Below are positions 17,501 to 25,201 of a stretch of 64,000 nucleotides of DNA, one piece after another. The stretch lies in assembly GCF_016772475.1 (NCBI RefSeq), contig NZ_CP068595.1:6882001-6946000 (forward strand). Reading direction: 5' to 3'. The DNA is from Paenibacillus sonchi (GTDB taxonomy: Bacteria; Bacillota; Bacilli; Paenibacillales; Paenibacillaceae). The notes under the pieces are model-generated. The model was not told where the DNA came from. It searched no databases and saw only the letters and a program-made list of their open reading frames with translations. Each line of letters opens with the position of its first letter. Position 1 is the stretch's first letter. The position numbers and the translations under genes are program-made.

Positions 17501-20500
17501 TAGTCCCGTCATTGTTGGTGTTGTAAATGTAGCTGCTGCCTTCAATCCGCAGTCCCTTGCCCTCTTCAAAACCTGTGAATTCCGCCTGCTTGATCAGTTC
17601 AACGACGCTGTCCATGGTATTCGGATCTGTCTGCCAGGTGAACTGGCGGGAGGTCGCGGTGTCCGCGCCCATCGTAACATTCACGTTGCGCGGTGCAGCA
17701 GTTCCGTCATATGGAGCCACCTTAAAGGTCATTACTGGACTGTAAAGACCGTCTTTTACCGCCTGCACCCTAAAGGTTCCTTCCGTCATGGTTGCCGCTC
17801 CTGTAATCAGCGTACCGCTGCCATCCGAAACAGCCTCTGCGGCGGTTCCGTTAATCAGCAGACTGGCTCCCTGCACGGCGGCACCGGACTCAGCTTCATT
17901 TACAGTAAAAGCCGCTTCATACCCTTTGGCGATATTATAATGGTTCCAGTTCAGCTTTAAACTGGTTTTGACGGATGCGGCAACAGGTTCCCCGATAAAG
18001 CTGATCGGCTGGCCGCTGCCTTCCGTCGAGATGACGGAGCCGGACGTATTTTCAATGACCAGCGCCTTTGAAACTTCATTCGCCGTCTGCTCCAGGGTGT
18101 ACGGGCCGACATAGTCACCCCTTACGGTATAGCGGATCTGCCCGATCAGGTCGGAAGCGTCCAGCCTGGCCTCGTTCATGCGGCTCAGATTCAGGCGCAC
18201 GGTGCCCCGCCCCGCATCAATGACCGGCTCAATCTGTTCCTCTGACAGCTTGCTGCCCCGGATGACCTGCAAATTCGTTACAGCCGCAGGGTCAAAAGCA
18301 AACCCGATATGGCCCTCCTTCAGCTTATCCGCATTCTCAGCCTTAATGTCCAGCGTATAGGTTCCGCCTGCAAACAAAACGTCCGGGGCCTGGTACACAT
18401 AATACGGCGAACCCAGGTTCACCATGAAATACCATTCCTTAATCGTCTGGTTGCCGCTCATATCGCGGATAGCCAGCTTTACCTTGTGCCGTCCTTCAGC
18501 AAGAGCCGTCTTCGGTTTGTACGTAATTTGCCCTTTGGGCGGGTAAAATCCATGCTCGACTAGCTGATCGTCCACGTACAGCCGGGTTTTACCCGGATCA
18601 ATCAGCGTGGTGCCGGGATGGGCGACCGGATCGTAGCCTTCGTCCTCACCGTTCATGGAAAGGGTCGGCGCTGCCGTTTTCACGATCTCCCCAGCCGCAG
18701 GGTACTCATTTTTAATTACAGGAGGAGCCATGTCTTCATTTAATGGGCCATATACCGCACGGATGTCGTCCACATAAATGGCGCCGGCGGTTTTATTCAG
18801 GTTGCTTGTCTCCATATAGCGGACAGGCAGGTCCATGGTCAGCGGTGTTATTTTCCCCTTCGGAACAGAGGCTTCAACGTATTTCCAACCCTTCCAGTCC
18901 ACCCCTTGCACCTGATCGGTAAAATCGACTGCGAACGCCTTGTTGTCGGCATCACGCATCTGTCCGCGGAGCCAGTGCTTTTGCCCGTCCCCGTAGATCC
19001 ACATGCCTATTTTCTCCGGATAGCCGGGAACTTGAATGCGGTTCGCAACCGAGCTTGCCCCGGCATATGCTCCGGAAGTACCTGTAGTGTTAACAAAATC
19101 ATATTCCAGCTTGAGCGCCTTATCACCACCACGGATATAATCCTGGTCCGTTACTTCCGAGATAGCCACGCTATTGGCTTTTGCGCTGGAGGCAGCATAT
19201 TTGCCGATTCCCGCTTCAAAATCCTCCAGCACAACCGGAGGCAGGCCTACATTCACTTCGAAGGAAGCCTCAACGGTGCCGTATTGGACGATAATTTTGC
19301 CGTTTTGGCCATTCTCGCTGGTTGCCTTGAATACGCCATTCTCATCCACCGTTCCGATATTGCCTTCCACACTCCATTTAAAGCTGTGGTTATCCGCCTG
19401 GATGACCTGCCCGTTCCGCAATGCCTTTACCGTCAGCTTCGCTGTCGCTCCGGAGGTGTAGGTCTTGATAAGGTCAGGGAATTTCAACCCGGTCAGCTCG
19501 TCTACTACTTCAATATCGCCGCTGCCTTGGACAGCCCCGGCTGCTGCGCTGATCTTGCCGGAGGCTGCAGCCGTACCGGCCGTAAAGACTCCTTTCTCGT
19601 CGATGCTCCCGAGGCCCGGATCAACCTGCCAATTCAGCGCTCCCGGAATTGGAGCCGGGTGCCCGTTAGCATCCATTCCCGCCGCCGTAAAGGTGAAGCT
19701 GGAGCCTTGCAAAATCCGCTCTGCACTTGGCTGAACAGCCAGTTTGGACGCCGTGTTCAGCTCGGGCGCCGCATTGACCAGCAGCAGGCCGTTGCCGGTC
19801 TTGCGTTCATATCCGTCGGAGCCCTGATTCAGCATTTTTACACCACTAGTTCCGGGCATTCTGGCTACGAAAGTGGAGGAACCGCCGCCATCCAGATTCA
19901 TGGCGTTGACTACGCCAAGATCCTTGAGGATTGCGGCCAATTCTTCCGTCTCGACACCTTCACTGAACCCCGGCGCTCTGCCGTCGATTTCGAACAGCAC
20001 GATGCTCCCGTCCGCCTTCGTTCCAATGGCTGTGCGGGGATGGACCCCCTCAGGTCCGACACCGGTCTGCACCTCACCATCCTTCACCAGCGGTCCCGTG
20101 CCGCCGATAATAAGGGCAGCCTCGCTCCATTCACCGTCCAGGGCAAAGGAAGCCGTGATCTCATCTCCGGGCGCAAGTCCTGCCAGAAGCGGCCGCGATG
20201 CACCGCTTGCAGACAGCACCACTGTGCCTGGAGCCAGCGGCGTATCGCCCTGGCTGCTGCGAATTTCGGACACCTTGAGCTTCAGTGTCTGGCCGCTCTT
20301 CACTTCACCGGAAATGACATCCAATACCACCTCGTCGCCATCGTTGGCCGATTTCGTGCTGGTATTGTAATTCTCCGTATACAGCACAAGCTGATCACTA
20401 TTCCGGTAGCGGTTGATGCTGGTCAAATTGCTGGTTTTCCCGCCGATCGTAACGGTTTTGGTCAGCTTCGGTGTGCCGTAGAGGGAGCTGCCGTCTGCCT

Positions 20501-20960
20501 TTACACCGAAAGAATAGGTCGATCCGCTGTTCAAAATAACACCGTTGTCCATAAACATGCCGTTCGGCACACCGGTGGCAAAGCCGGAGATTTCATAGAA
20601 ATCGCCGTTGATGCCGGCAATAACGCGGCTTCCGGGCGCATCGGCATAAGCCGCCATCTCGGTCACGGCTTTCATACCGTACACCTTGCCGCTCTTCGTT
20701 CCGGCCCGCAGCTTCAAATTGGCACTCGCCGGATTGAATTCCACGGTATGTATCTTTTGCGGCCCCCGTTCATTCTGTAAATCCATCCATGTGTACACGG
20801 CCCCCGGCGCAAGCTCTGTCTTGCGCGCATCAATGACCTTGCCGTATTCCGGCGCCGTCTGATCAGCAAACGCCGCTCCTGCAGGCAGCGCAGGCTGAAG
20901 TAATGAAAGAAATAACAGAAAAATGATTGCCGCAGTAATCTGTCGAAAATGCCTTTTCAC
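14511..20960 (-). CDS. giant S-layer-anchored protein: phosphodiester glycosidase + metallophosphatase + SLH
   Basis: 2149 residues from a GTG with GGGAGGA upstream. Signal peptide 1-32. About 60-395 is a NAGPA-type phosphodiester glycosidase domain with the MNLDGGGSSTF signature near 355. About 400-570 are Ig-like repeats; 575-750 a carbohydrate-binding-like sandwich (VVLEDFEAGIGKY); 850-1000 cohesin-like. An FN3-type domain (about 1110-1195) leads into a calcineurin-type metallophosphatase (1198-1470) with GDSQ, HAGDMVDKG, GNHE, FFHQGPYG and NGHDH. Three Big_2 repeats (1467-1725), a Pro/Thr linker near 1725-1755, a domain of unknown type, and three SLH repeats (1966-2149) follow. It is exported and held on the cell-wall polymer, probably acting on phosphodiesters of cell-wall or extracellular polymers. 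Confidence 0.88.
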   Translation of the reverse strand: MKRHFRQITAAIIFLLFLSLLQPALPAGAAFADQTAPEYGKVIDARKTELAPGAVYTWMDLQNERGPQKIHTVEFNPASANLKLRAGTKSGKVYGMKAVTEMAAYADAPGSRVIAGINGDFYEISGFATGVPNGMFMDNGVILNSGSTYSFGVKADGSSLYGTPKLTKTVTIGGKTSNLTSINRYRNSDQLVLYTENYNTSTKSANDGDEVVLDVISGEVKSGQTLKLKVSEIRSSQGDTPLAPGTVVLSASGASRPLLAGLAPGDEITASFALDGEWSEAALIIGGTGPLVKDGEVQTGVGPEGVHPRTAIGTKADGSIVLFEIDGRAPGFSEGVETEELAAILKDLGVVNAMNLDGGGSSTFVARMPGTSGVKMLNQGSDGYERKTGNGLLLVNAAPELNTASKLAVQPSAERILQGSSFTFTAAGMDANGHPAPIPGALNWQVDPGLGSIDEKGVFTAGTAAASGKISAAAGAVQGSGDIEVVDELTGLKFPDLIKTYTSGATAKLTVKALRNGQVIQADNHSFKWSVEGNIGTVDENGVFKATSENGQNGKIIVQYGTVEASFEVNVGLPPVVLEDFEAGIGKYAASSAKANSVAISEVTDQDYIRGGDKALKLEYDFVNTTGTSGAYAGASSVANRIQVPGYPEKIGMWIYGDGQKHWLRGQMRDADNKAFAVDFTDQVQGVDWKGWKYVEASVPKGKITPLTMDLPVRYMETSNLNKTAGAIYVDDIRAVYGPLNEDMAPPVIKNEYPAAGEIVKTAAPTLSMNGEDEGYDPVAHPGTTLIDPGKTRLYVDDQLVEHGFYPPKGQITYKPKTALAEGRHKVKLAIRDMSGNQTIKEWYFMVNLGSPYYVYQAPDVLFAGGTYTLDIKAENADKLKEGHIGFAFDPAAVTNLQVIRGSKLSEEQIEPVIDAGRGTVRLNLSRMNEARLDASDLIGQIRYTVRGDYVGPYTLEQTANEVSKALVIENTSGSVISTEGSGQPISFIGEPVAASVKTSLKLNWNHYNIAKGYEAAFTVNEAESGAAVQGASLLINGTAAEAVSDGSGTLITGAATMTEGTFRVQAVKDGLYSPVMTFKVAPYDGTAAPRNVNVTMGADTATSRQFTWQTDPNTMDSVVELIKQAEFTGFEEGKGLRIEGSSYIYNTNNDGTMRVHKAEATGLAPGTKYVYRVGDGIGNVSSQGAFTTDGGGRESTRFLFIGDSQADSKAGFGLWGTTLQKAFEYMPDAEMLVHAGDMVDKGFEQEQWNWWFEAAQPQLLNTTLVPIIGNHEVMGTNGDGDYLAQFNNPQNGADSVKGSNYSFDLQDTHFVVMNTEHGAAEMTEQAEWLDRDLTASDKKWTVVFFHQGPYGSIYSNERVQATWVPVFDKHNVDLVMNGHDHIYLRTFPMKDGKQVSEGQGTRYVIGGSSGPKFYALTERFWQEKIYDEDEQIFTAVEIKDRELTVVARTVAGAEIDRLVIAKAPPESVTLDRTAVDMEPGQSIQLQAAVHPDDASTKKVNWSVVSAAPQNSVTVDTYGLVTAVQAGTAKVRATVDGYPAIYAESTITVDQLQSLALQGKGVLQAGQSDRTVTEAVYASGKRSFITEGLRYSSLNPAVASIDDQGTVQALSQGATVISVTYRDLTAHYDLTVTQGGEAVMTGIAIKGPDTLRPGSSGTAVVHAVYSDGSTAELTEGVVYSTSDQTVAVIDESGEIHAMSEGTATIRAEYGAMGAEYVLKVTADEPGPTTEPTPQPTTSPAPTPEPTSPPSGGQPVGTAAPTAQAAAAATPAASAAPGVVSLTAAQLTGSQNASSGVAITVDGELEELQLPGNAAELLGQASLTVNAANVSITISSAVLAELRGKAGDGALAGSKISLKAAAVPAAAASSLLARAGSLAGAELQAVGVVREWSLSIVTEQGRSFGLGQFSQPVTIAYEVNANVDRSLLGLYYLSDDGRLEYAGGQWVDGKWAAAVSHFSKYAVLQYDKTFADLPASHWAVKAVKQLAAKQLVQGTSAGRYEPSRAITRAEFTAMLVRALGLSGQASSAFADVRADKWYAGPVGLAVQAGIAIGQSAAKFAPDEAISRQEMAAMLVRAYGYAARSGAAADAQAAAFTDISQAPEWARQAIGEASALGLMQGRGQEQFAPQEQGTRAESAQMLLNLLDKLQK

Positions 20961-21303
20961 TTTGCAGAATCCTCCCTAAGATTGTCGTTTTTTGTATAAA
21001 TATAGACAATACAATAGGGTACATCATATCTGCCAAGCATAAAGGGATGATAAATTCTTGTGCGGTTTATTGTTAAACAAGGGTTTTACAGCAGAATTAC
21101 CGGAAATCCGATTCATGAAGCAGTCATAAAGCTTCTGGAAGTCAATCGTAAATACTGTCATTTACAATTTCCTTTCATAAAAACAACGCAAATAAGAGCG
21201 GAAAAAAATGCCATTCATCTACAAAATATGATATAATTGCTGAAGCAATAGAATAGGCTTGCAAGGGCGGTCGGCTGAGCCTCTCGGAAGGGAGGTGATG
21301 CGC
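20961..21303. other. gap upstream of the giant gene and of the toxin gene
   Basis: No ORF. On the minus strand TTGGCA and TGTATT, 17 bp apart around 21015-21045, could be the giant gene's promoter. On the plus strand the toxin promoter lies at 21229-21237. The rest is AT-rich and nothing else is seen. Confidence 0.4.
21229..21237 (+). promoter_or_regulatory. extended -10 promoter of the small toxin mRNA
   Basis: TGATATAAT (TG-n-TATAAT), with no strong -35. Start of transcription expected near 21244, giving an mRNA of about 180 nt ending at the terminator at 21422. Confidence 0.55.
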
Positions 21304-21387
21304 GTGAGCGTTTATGAAACACTGGTACTCATGATTGCGTTCGCAACATTAGTCGTCCATGTCATAAATAGCAATAAACGCAAATAA
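21304..21387 (+). CDS. putative holin-like type I toxin
   Basis: 27 residues from a GTG with GGAGG 8 nt upstream: SVYETLVLMIAFATLVVHVI after the start Met, then NSNKRK. A single membrane helix followed by a short basic tail is the pattern of the holin-like toxin family (Hol_Tox, related to TxpA/BsrG of Bacillus). An ATG two codons upstream is possible but is only 3 nt from the site. The stop codon lies inside the terminator hairpin, and an antisense transcript overlaps the 3' end, the standard arrangement for type I toxin-antitoxin pairs. Confidence 0.8.
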   Translation: MSVYETLVLMIAFATLVVHVINSNKRK

Positions 21388-21500
21388 GACCGCCCCTGCC
21401 AAAAGGATGCGGTCTTATTTGCCAATTTCTTAATCATTACGCCTGTCGCCCTTAAAAGCGGCTATTGCTCGGGAGTCGTGTTCACAGCACGACTCCTTTG
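21372..21500 (-). ncRNA. antisense antitoxin RNA of the type I system
   Basis: Predicted, about 130 nt. It starts near 21500, just after the promoter at 21534-21507, and ends at the shared terminator. It begins with a 9-bp hairpin GGAGTCGTG / CACGACTCC (21472-21496) and ends complementary to the last part of the toxin reading frame. An RNA pairing with the toxin mRNA 3' end is how BsrG/SR4-type systems work. Inferred from promoter, hairpin and terminator; expression not shown. Confidence 0.6.
21380..21423. terminator. bidirectional terminator shared by toxin mRNA and antisense RNA
   Basis: 13-bp perfect stem CAAATAAGACCGC / GCGGTCTTATTTG with a 15-nt loop; T-rich on both sides. It includes the toxin stop codon. 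Confidence 0.8.
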
Positions 21501-21506
21501 ACTTAT

Positions 21507-21534
21507 AGTATACAGCATTTAAACGTGCTTTAAA
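21507..21534 (-). promoter_or_regulatory. promoter of the antisense RNA
   Basis: Minus strand: -35 TTTAAA (21534-21529), 16-bp spacer, -10 TATACT (21512-21507). Confidence 0.6.
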
Positions 21535-21559
21535 ACCTCTTTCATTACTATTTTTACTT

Positions 21560-21643
21560 CTATAGCTCCAAGTCATCATCTTCAGTCACATCATTTTTAC
21601 TTAACATCCTGGCTGCATCCTTAGCATATCCTTTCTTATTCAT
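21560..21643 (-). CDS. possible small ORF or remnant
   Basis: 27 codons, MNKKGYAKDAARMLSKNDV then TEDDDLEL, ending in an acidic tail. There is no ribosome site at the correct distance; a strong AGGAGGT site 25 bp upstream leads only into a short frame. The composition looks protein-like, as in a small DNA-binding or antitoxin tail, so it may be the end of a lost gene. The remaining gap up to 21784 shows nothing. Confidence 0.2.
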   Translation of the reverse strand: MNKKGYAKDAARMLSKNDVTEDDDLEL

Positions 21644-21784
21644 ATATTTCGGAAATCACAAAAAAATCCACCTCCTGATTTGCCAAATTACTCGACCAAT
21701 CAAGTGGCGGATCTATACTTATTTTCACAATTTAATAGTTGACTCTGACCCAAAAATTCTCATGTAAAATCAAGAAATTTTATA

Positions 21785-22702
21785 CTATTCAAACAATAAC
21801 CACATAGAAGATACATTAGGAGAAATTATTCTTCCATCCCAAGGACCAGTAATCCCTAACTCCTTTGGTGTAATTTTTTGATAGCCACCTTCCATACCTT
21901 GTATCTCAATATTGTATTGTTCATCAATTGATATAATAGCAGATAAAGGTTCACTATGTAAGACAATATCTTTTATAAATGGATATTTTTCGTGAATTTC
22001 ACTGGAATAGCAAAAATGTTCAAATTCTGGACCAAACCATTTATAAGATATTGAGTTAAGGGTAAAATAATAATTTTTGTTAATTTTTTCTATTGAATCT
22101 GTATGGTCGTGACCATTAACACAAAGTAATATTTTCTTACCATTAGCTGTTGCTTGATTAATGATACTTTGTACTTCTTCTCGGTTTGATACACCACGTT
22201 TTCTAAAGCTGTTTTCTAAGCTGTGATGCGAAAATATAACTATAGGTAGCAAGCTTTCTGAAATTTCTCGCTGTAGCCAAATTAATTCAAAATCAGGTAT
22301 TGATGGATATATACCATCTGTTACTTCATAATTACGCTTATGATATACTTCAAATTCATTACCGTATCGAATAAAAGCTGCATCAAGCACTATAAACTTT
22401 ATATTTCCACATTCAAATGAATAGTATGAGTGTTCCATACCAAGCCAATTTATAACATCTTTTTTAGTATACAGGTCAGTATCATGATTGCCTATTACGT
22501 GGTAATGTGGCTTTTCAAAATCATTAAATATTGATAGCAATTCTTCATTCTTATGGCACGGATGACAGAAATCCCCAAGCTCAATTATAAAATCTACCTC
22601 TGCTTCACGTGCCCTTGTTATAAAACTATTTAATCTTTCTAACCCATCTGGAATAACATCATGATGTAAATCTGTAAAAAGTGCAAACTTTATACTGCCC
22701 AT
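21785..22702 (-). CDS. calcineurin-like metallophosphoesterase
   Basis: 305 residues, cytoplasmic (no signal peptide). The metal-binding motifs appear in order: FTDLHHD (residues 8-14), ELGDFCHP, VIGNHDTD, FSHHS and NGHDH. These are the five blocks of the Metallophos family; the layout resembles cAMP phosphodiesterase (CpdA)-like enzymes. AAAGGAGG precedes the start. Base composition is much more AT-rich than the flanking core genes, and it sits in a region with IS and recombinase debris, so recent acquisition is likely. Substrate unknown. Confidence 0.8.
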   Translation of the reverse strand: MGSIKFALFTDLHHDVIPDGLERLNSFITRAREAEVDFIIELGDFCHPCHKNEELLSIFNDFEKPHYHVIGNHDTDLYTKKDVINWLGMEHSYYSFECGNIKFIVLDAAFIRYGNEFEVYHKRNYEVTDGIYPSIPDFELIWLQREISESLLPIVIFSHHSLENSFRKRGVSNREEVQSIINQATANGKKILLCVNGHDHTDSIEKINKNYYFTLNSISYKWFGPEFEHFCYSSEIHEKYPFIKDIVLHSEPLSAIISIDEQYNIEIQGMEGGYQKITPKELGITGPWDGRIISPNVSSMWLLFE

Positions 22703-22820
22703 TAGATTACCTACCTCCTTTAAATATTCAGATTACATAAGTAATTTTTACTTCGCTATTTAAAACGATTAAGACATCTTAAATACTACTCAAGTCAATA
22801 ATAATTTTATTGCAATTATT

Positions 22821-23141
22821 ACGGCTCAAAACCAAAATTAGCGGTTGAAAATTGAAAGAGAGAAAACCCGTAGTTAGAAATGGAAAAACATCTGTAAATC
22901 CTGTAATGTTGAAAGTCCTACCAAACAACATGAAAAGGATATGACAGATGCCACTCCAGTATATCAACGAACTGCTCGGATTACCAGAGTTACAACTTCA
23001 ACGTGTTCTCTCCATCAATGAAGCGGAAGTGCATTTGGAAGCCTCACCGGTGGCGTATAAACAGCCTTGTCCCCTCTGCAACTCCGAACAATCCGTGAAG
23101 CGGGATGGCCGCAATAAATCGCGTCAGATTCGTCATATCCA
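22821..23141 (+). mobile_element. ISL3-family insertion sequence fragment
   Basis: Left part of an IS. The ATG at 22948 begins a 5'-truncated view of an ISL3 transposase: MPLQYINELLGLPELQLQRV, then the zinc-finger segment CPLCNSEQSVKRDGRNKSRQ and IRHI. Homology stops at about 23141, where sequence from the neighbouring recombinase begins. The left terminus is placed near the GGCTCAAAACC motif at about 22821; that position is a guess. The DDE catalytic region and right end are missing, so it cannot move by itself. Confidence 0.65.
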
Positions 23142-23983
23142 GTCGCCTCCATTCAAGATGTAATATTTCGCAAAATTGTTTCTCAATAGATGTGGATGGA
23201 CATGAACTCCAACCTTTTCACCAGCCTGACGTAAAGCTCGTTCATAGTTACGAACTTCAAGCTGTTACCTTTAGTGATGGGAAACATAAACGGACTTTCA
23301 GAATATCTGTCTTTGTAGCGTAACCATGACTTTAATTCGTTTGCAGTTTTAAAGGAGAAATAAACGAAACGTTCTTGTTAATTTTTCGCATTTATCACAT
23401 CGATACTCTTGTGTTGGAAATCAATATTCTCAGGTAATATACTCAGACATTCACCAATACGCATGCCAGTATCAAGAAGAAGTCTAGTAATCACAGGGTT
23501 CCTGTAACGATGAAATGTACTGGATTCAAAGTAATTGAAAATACCCTTAAGTTGATTGGGCAACAATGTTTGCTTTAGCTTGCGTTCAACTTTAGGGTTC
23601 TCTATATTCTCCATAGGATTTTTGTTTATTTCCTTCTCGACTTGATAAAGGTAATTGAAGAAGACTTTGATATTTCGGACGTAATTAGAGATTGTGGTTG
23701 TTGAGATTTCTGATTTGTAGTCTTTTCTGCCTTCTGGGTTGTTGCTATGTTTTAAACTCGATGCAGCAACACCTGTGTATTTTCTCCGCTCTCGCAGGTA
23801 TTTAATGTAGTGCCTCATATGCCCTGTTTGAACTTTTTTGACTTCTTCAATTTGAAATTCACTTTTGAGATATAGCATAAAAAGCTTCAGCGTCTGTTCG
23901 TAACTCGCAAGTGTTTTCCGTGACAAATTCTTGGAAGAACAATAAAGCATGAAGTTGTCTAATTGAAATTGAATGTCTGTCAT
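23142..23983 (-). pseudogene. tyrosine recombinase (phage/Xer-type integrase), broken
   Basis: The first 201 residues are intact: a SAM-like core-binding domain (MTDIQFQLDNFMLYCSSKNL, about 1-100) and the start of the catalytic domain with the first Arg in LLLDTGMRIGECLSI. A TAA at 23380-23378 interrupts the frame after INAKN. The frame then continues QERFVYFSFKTANELKSWLR. A second shift near 23240 leads to RQAGEKVGVHVHPHLLRNNF, which holds the HxxR motif. The sequence stops at ILNGGDW, where the ISL3 fragment begins, so the terminal catalytic Tyr is lost. It can no longer be active. Confidence 0.8.
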
Positions 23984-23985
23984 AA

Positions 23986-24040
23986 TAAAAAATACCGCCC
24001 TTCATTAGGTTTTTGGCAAACCCAATAAACAACGGTATTA
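23986..24040 (-). terminator. terminator-like hairpin downstream of spo0A
   Basis: Minus strand: AATACCG / CGGTATT outer stem with a GGTTT/AAACC inner stem, followed by TTTTTT. It lies 130 bp after spo0A and directly before the recombinase start; it probably ends the spo0A transcript. Confidence 0.6.
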
Positions 24041-24169
24041 GTACATTTATCATATAGAAGTTAGTTGGCTTCAAGCGGCTAATTTCGGATGTTTACCGCC
24101 ATACTCGTTCTTACTGCAAACTATTTCCAATCCCCTTACAACCCTTCACGTATCCTGATCCTTACCCTT

Positions 24170-24985
24170 TCAAGACACCTTATGCTCAATCCGCAGCTTG
24201 TCGGCGACCATGGCAATAAATTCGGAGTTAGTTGGCTTGGATTTGGAGATATTAATCGTATAGCCGAACAGGTGGCTGATGCTGTCGATATTGCCACGGG
24301 TCCAGGCGACCTCGATAGCGTGGCGGATAGCCCGCTCTACACGAGATGGCGTTGTCTTGAATTTCTCAGCGATGGCCGGATACAGGGTCTTGGTGATGGC
24401 GCCCAGAATCTCGATATTGTTGTACACCATGGTAATGGCTTCACGCAGATACTGATAGCCCTTGATATGTGCAGGTACACCGATTTCATGAATGATGGAC
24501 GTGATGTTGGCATCGAGGTTTTTGCCCTTGGACAGCGGCACCACATTGTTCGATCTGGACCCCGTATAATTGGACATGCTCGATGAAGTGCTCATACTGC
24601 CCTGTGTTCCGACGAGCTGACGCACACGGTTGGCAAGAACCTCCATATCGAACGGCTTCAAAATATAATAAGAGGCGCCAAGCTGTACAGCACGCTGAGT
24701 GATGTTCTCCTGACCAAAGGCGGTCAGCATGATGATCTTGGGTTCAGGCTTCAGATCCATATCGCGGAGTCGCTCCAGGACACCTAAACCGTCCAGGTGC
24801 GGCATTATGATATCAAGAATAAGTACATCGGGAATTTTGCGGGCTTCGCTCAGCATTTGAAGCACTTCTTCCCCATTGTAGGCGATGCCCGTTACTGTCA
24901 TATCTTCTTGTTCCGTAATGTACTCGGCAAGCAAATTCGTAAACTCCCTGTTGTCATCGGCCAACAACACTTCAATATTCTGCAC
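24170..24985 (-). CDS. spo0A: sporulation master regulator Spo0A
   Basis: 271 residues from a GTG with GGAGG upstream. The receiver domain (about 1-125) has the acidic pair Asp10/Asp11, phospho-acceptor Asp58 (LILDIIMP), the Thr of LTAFGQ and Lys in YILKPFD. A Ser/Asn-rich hinge (about 130-150) leads to the Spo0A_C DNA-binding domain (about 155-265) with the family hallmark [21 protein letters not shown]. Phosphorylated by the phosphorelay, it activates and represses genes at 0A boxes (TGTCGAA). It follows spoIVB, as in all Bacillales. Three 0A boxes lie in its own upstream region. Confidence 0.98.
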   Translation of the reverse strand: MQNIEVLLADDNREFTNLLAEYITEQEDMTVTGIAYNGEEVLQMLSEARKIPDVLILDIIMPHLDGLGVLERLRDMDLKPEPKIIMLTAFGQENITQRAVQLGASYYILKPFDMEVLANRVRQLVGTQGSMSTSSSMSNYTGSRSNNVVPLSKGKNLDANITSIIHEIGVPAHIKGYQYLREAITMVYNNIEILGAITKTLYPAIAEKFKTTPSRVERAIRHAIEVAWTRGNIDSISHLFGYTINISKSKPTNSEFIAMVADKLRIEHKVS

Positions 24986-25051
24986 TGGCTGCTTCCTCCT
25001 TATTTATATCTGCTATTCGAAAATAATCATTTATCTTCGCTCCCTTACAGT

Positions 25052-25084
25052 TTCGACATGCCTGTTCAATATCCTTCTGTCGAA
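25052..25084 (-). promoter_or_regulatory. spo0A promoter region with two 0A boxes
   Basis: TTCGACA at 25052-25058 and TGTCGAA at 25078-25084, both exact cores of the Spo0A box and oppositely oriented. On the minus strand AAGGATATT followed by GTCGAAA about 12 bp later resembles a sigma-H promoter overlapping a box. Autoregulation by Spo0A~P is well known for the family; the exact promoter is inferred. Confidence 0.7.
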
Positions 25085-25163
25085 AATTATTTTTCTTTAT
25101 TTTTTTTCGGTGTTGGATTATAATTAAATATTTTATTTCAAGGTTCGATGTTTCTCGTTATGC

Positions 25164-25201
25164 TTCGACAAAAAATCTTAAGGCTAAACCGCCTTAAGAT
25201 T
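25164..25201 (-). terminator. spoIVB terminator fused to a perfect 0A box
   Basis: 11-bp perfect stem AATCTTAAGGC / GCCTTAAGATT (25174-25184 and 25191-25201), including the spoIVB stop region, followed on minus by TTTTTTGTCGAA. The last part is a full Spo0A box (25164-25172), so the U-run of the terminator is the first half of the box. Confidence 0.75.

Noticed and set aside
14643..20780. Long plus-strand open frames (up to 624 codons) opposite the giant SLH gene
   Set aside because: They have no ribosome sites or recognisable domains, while the minus-strand frame has a continuous set of known domains.
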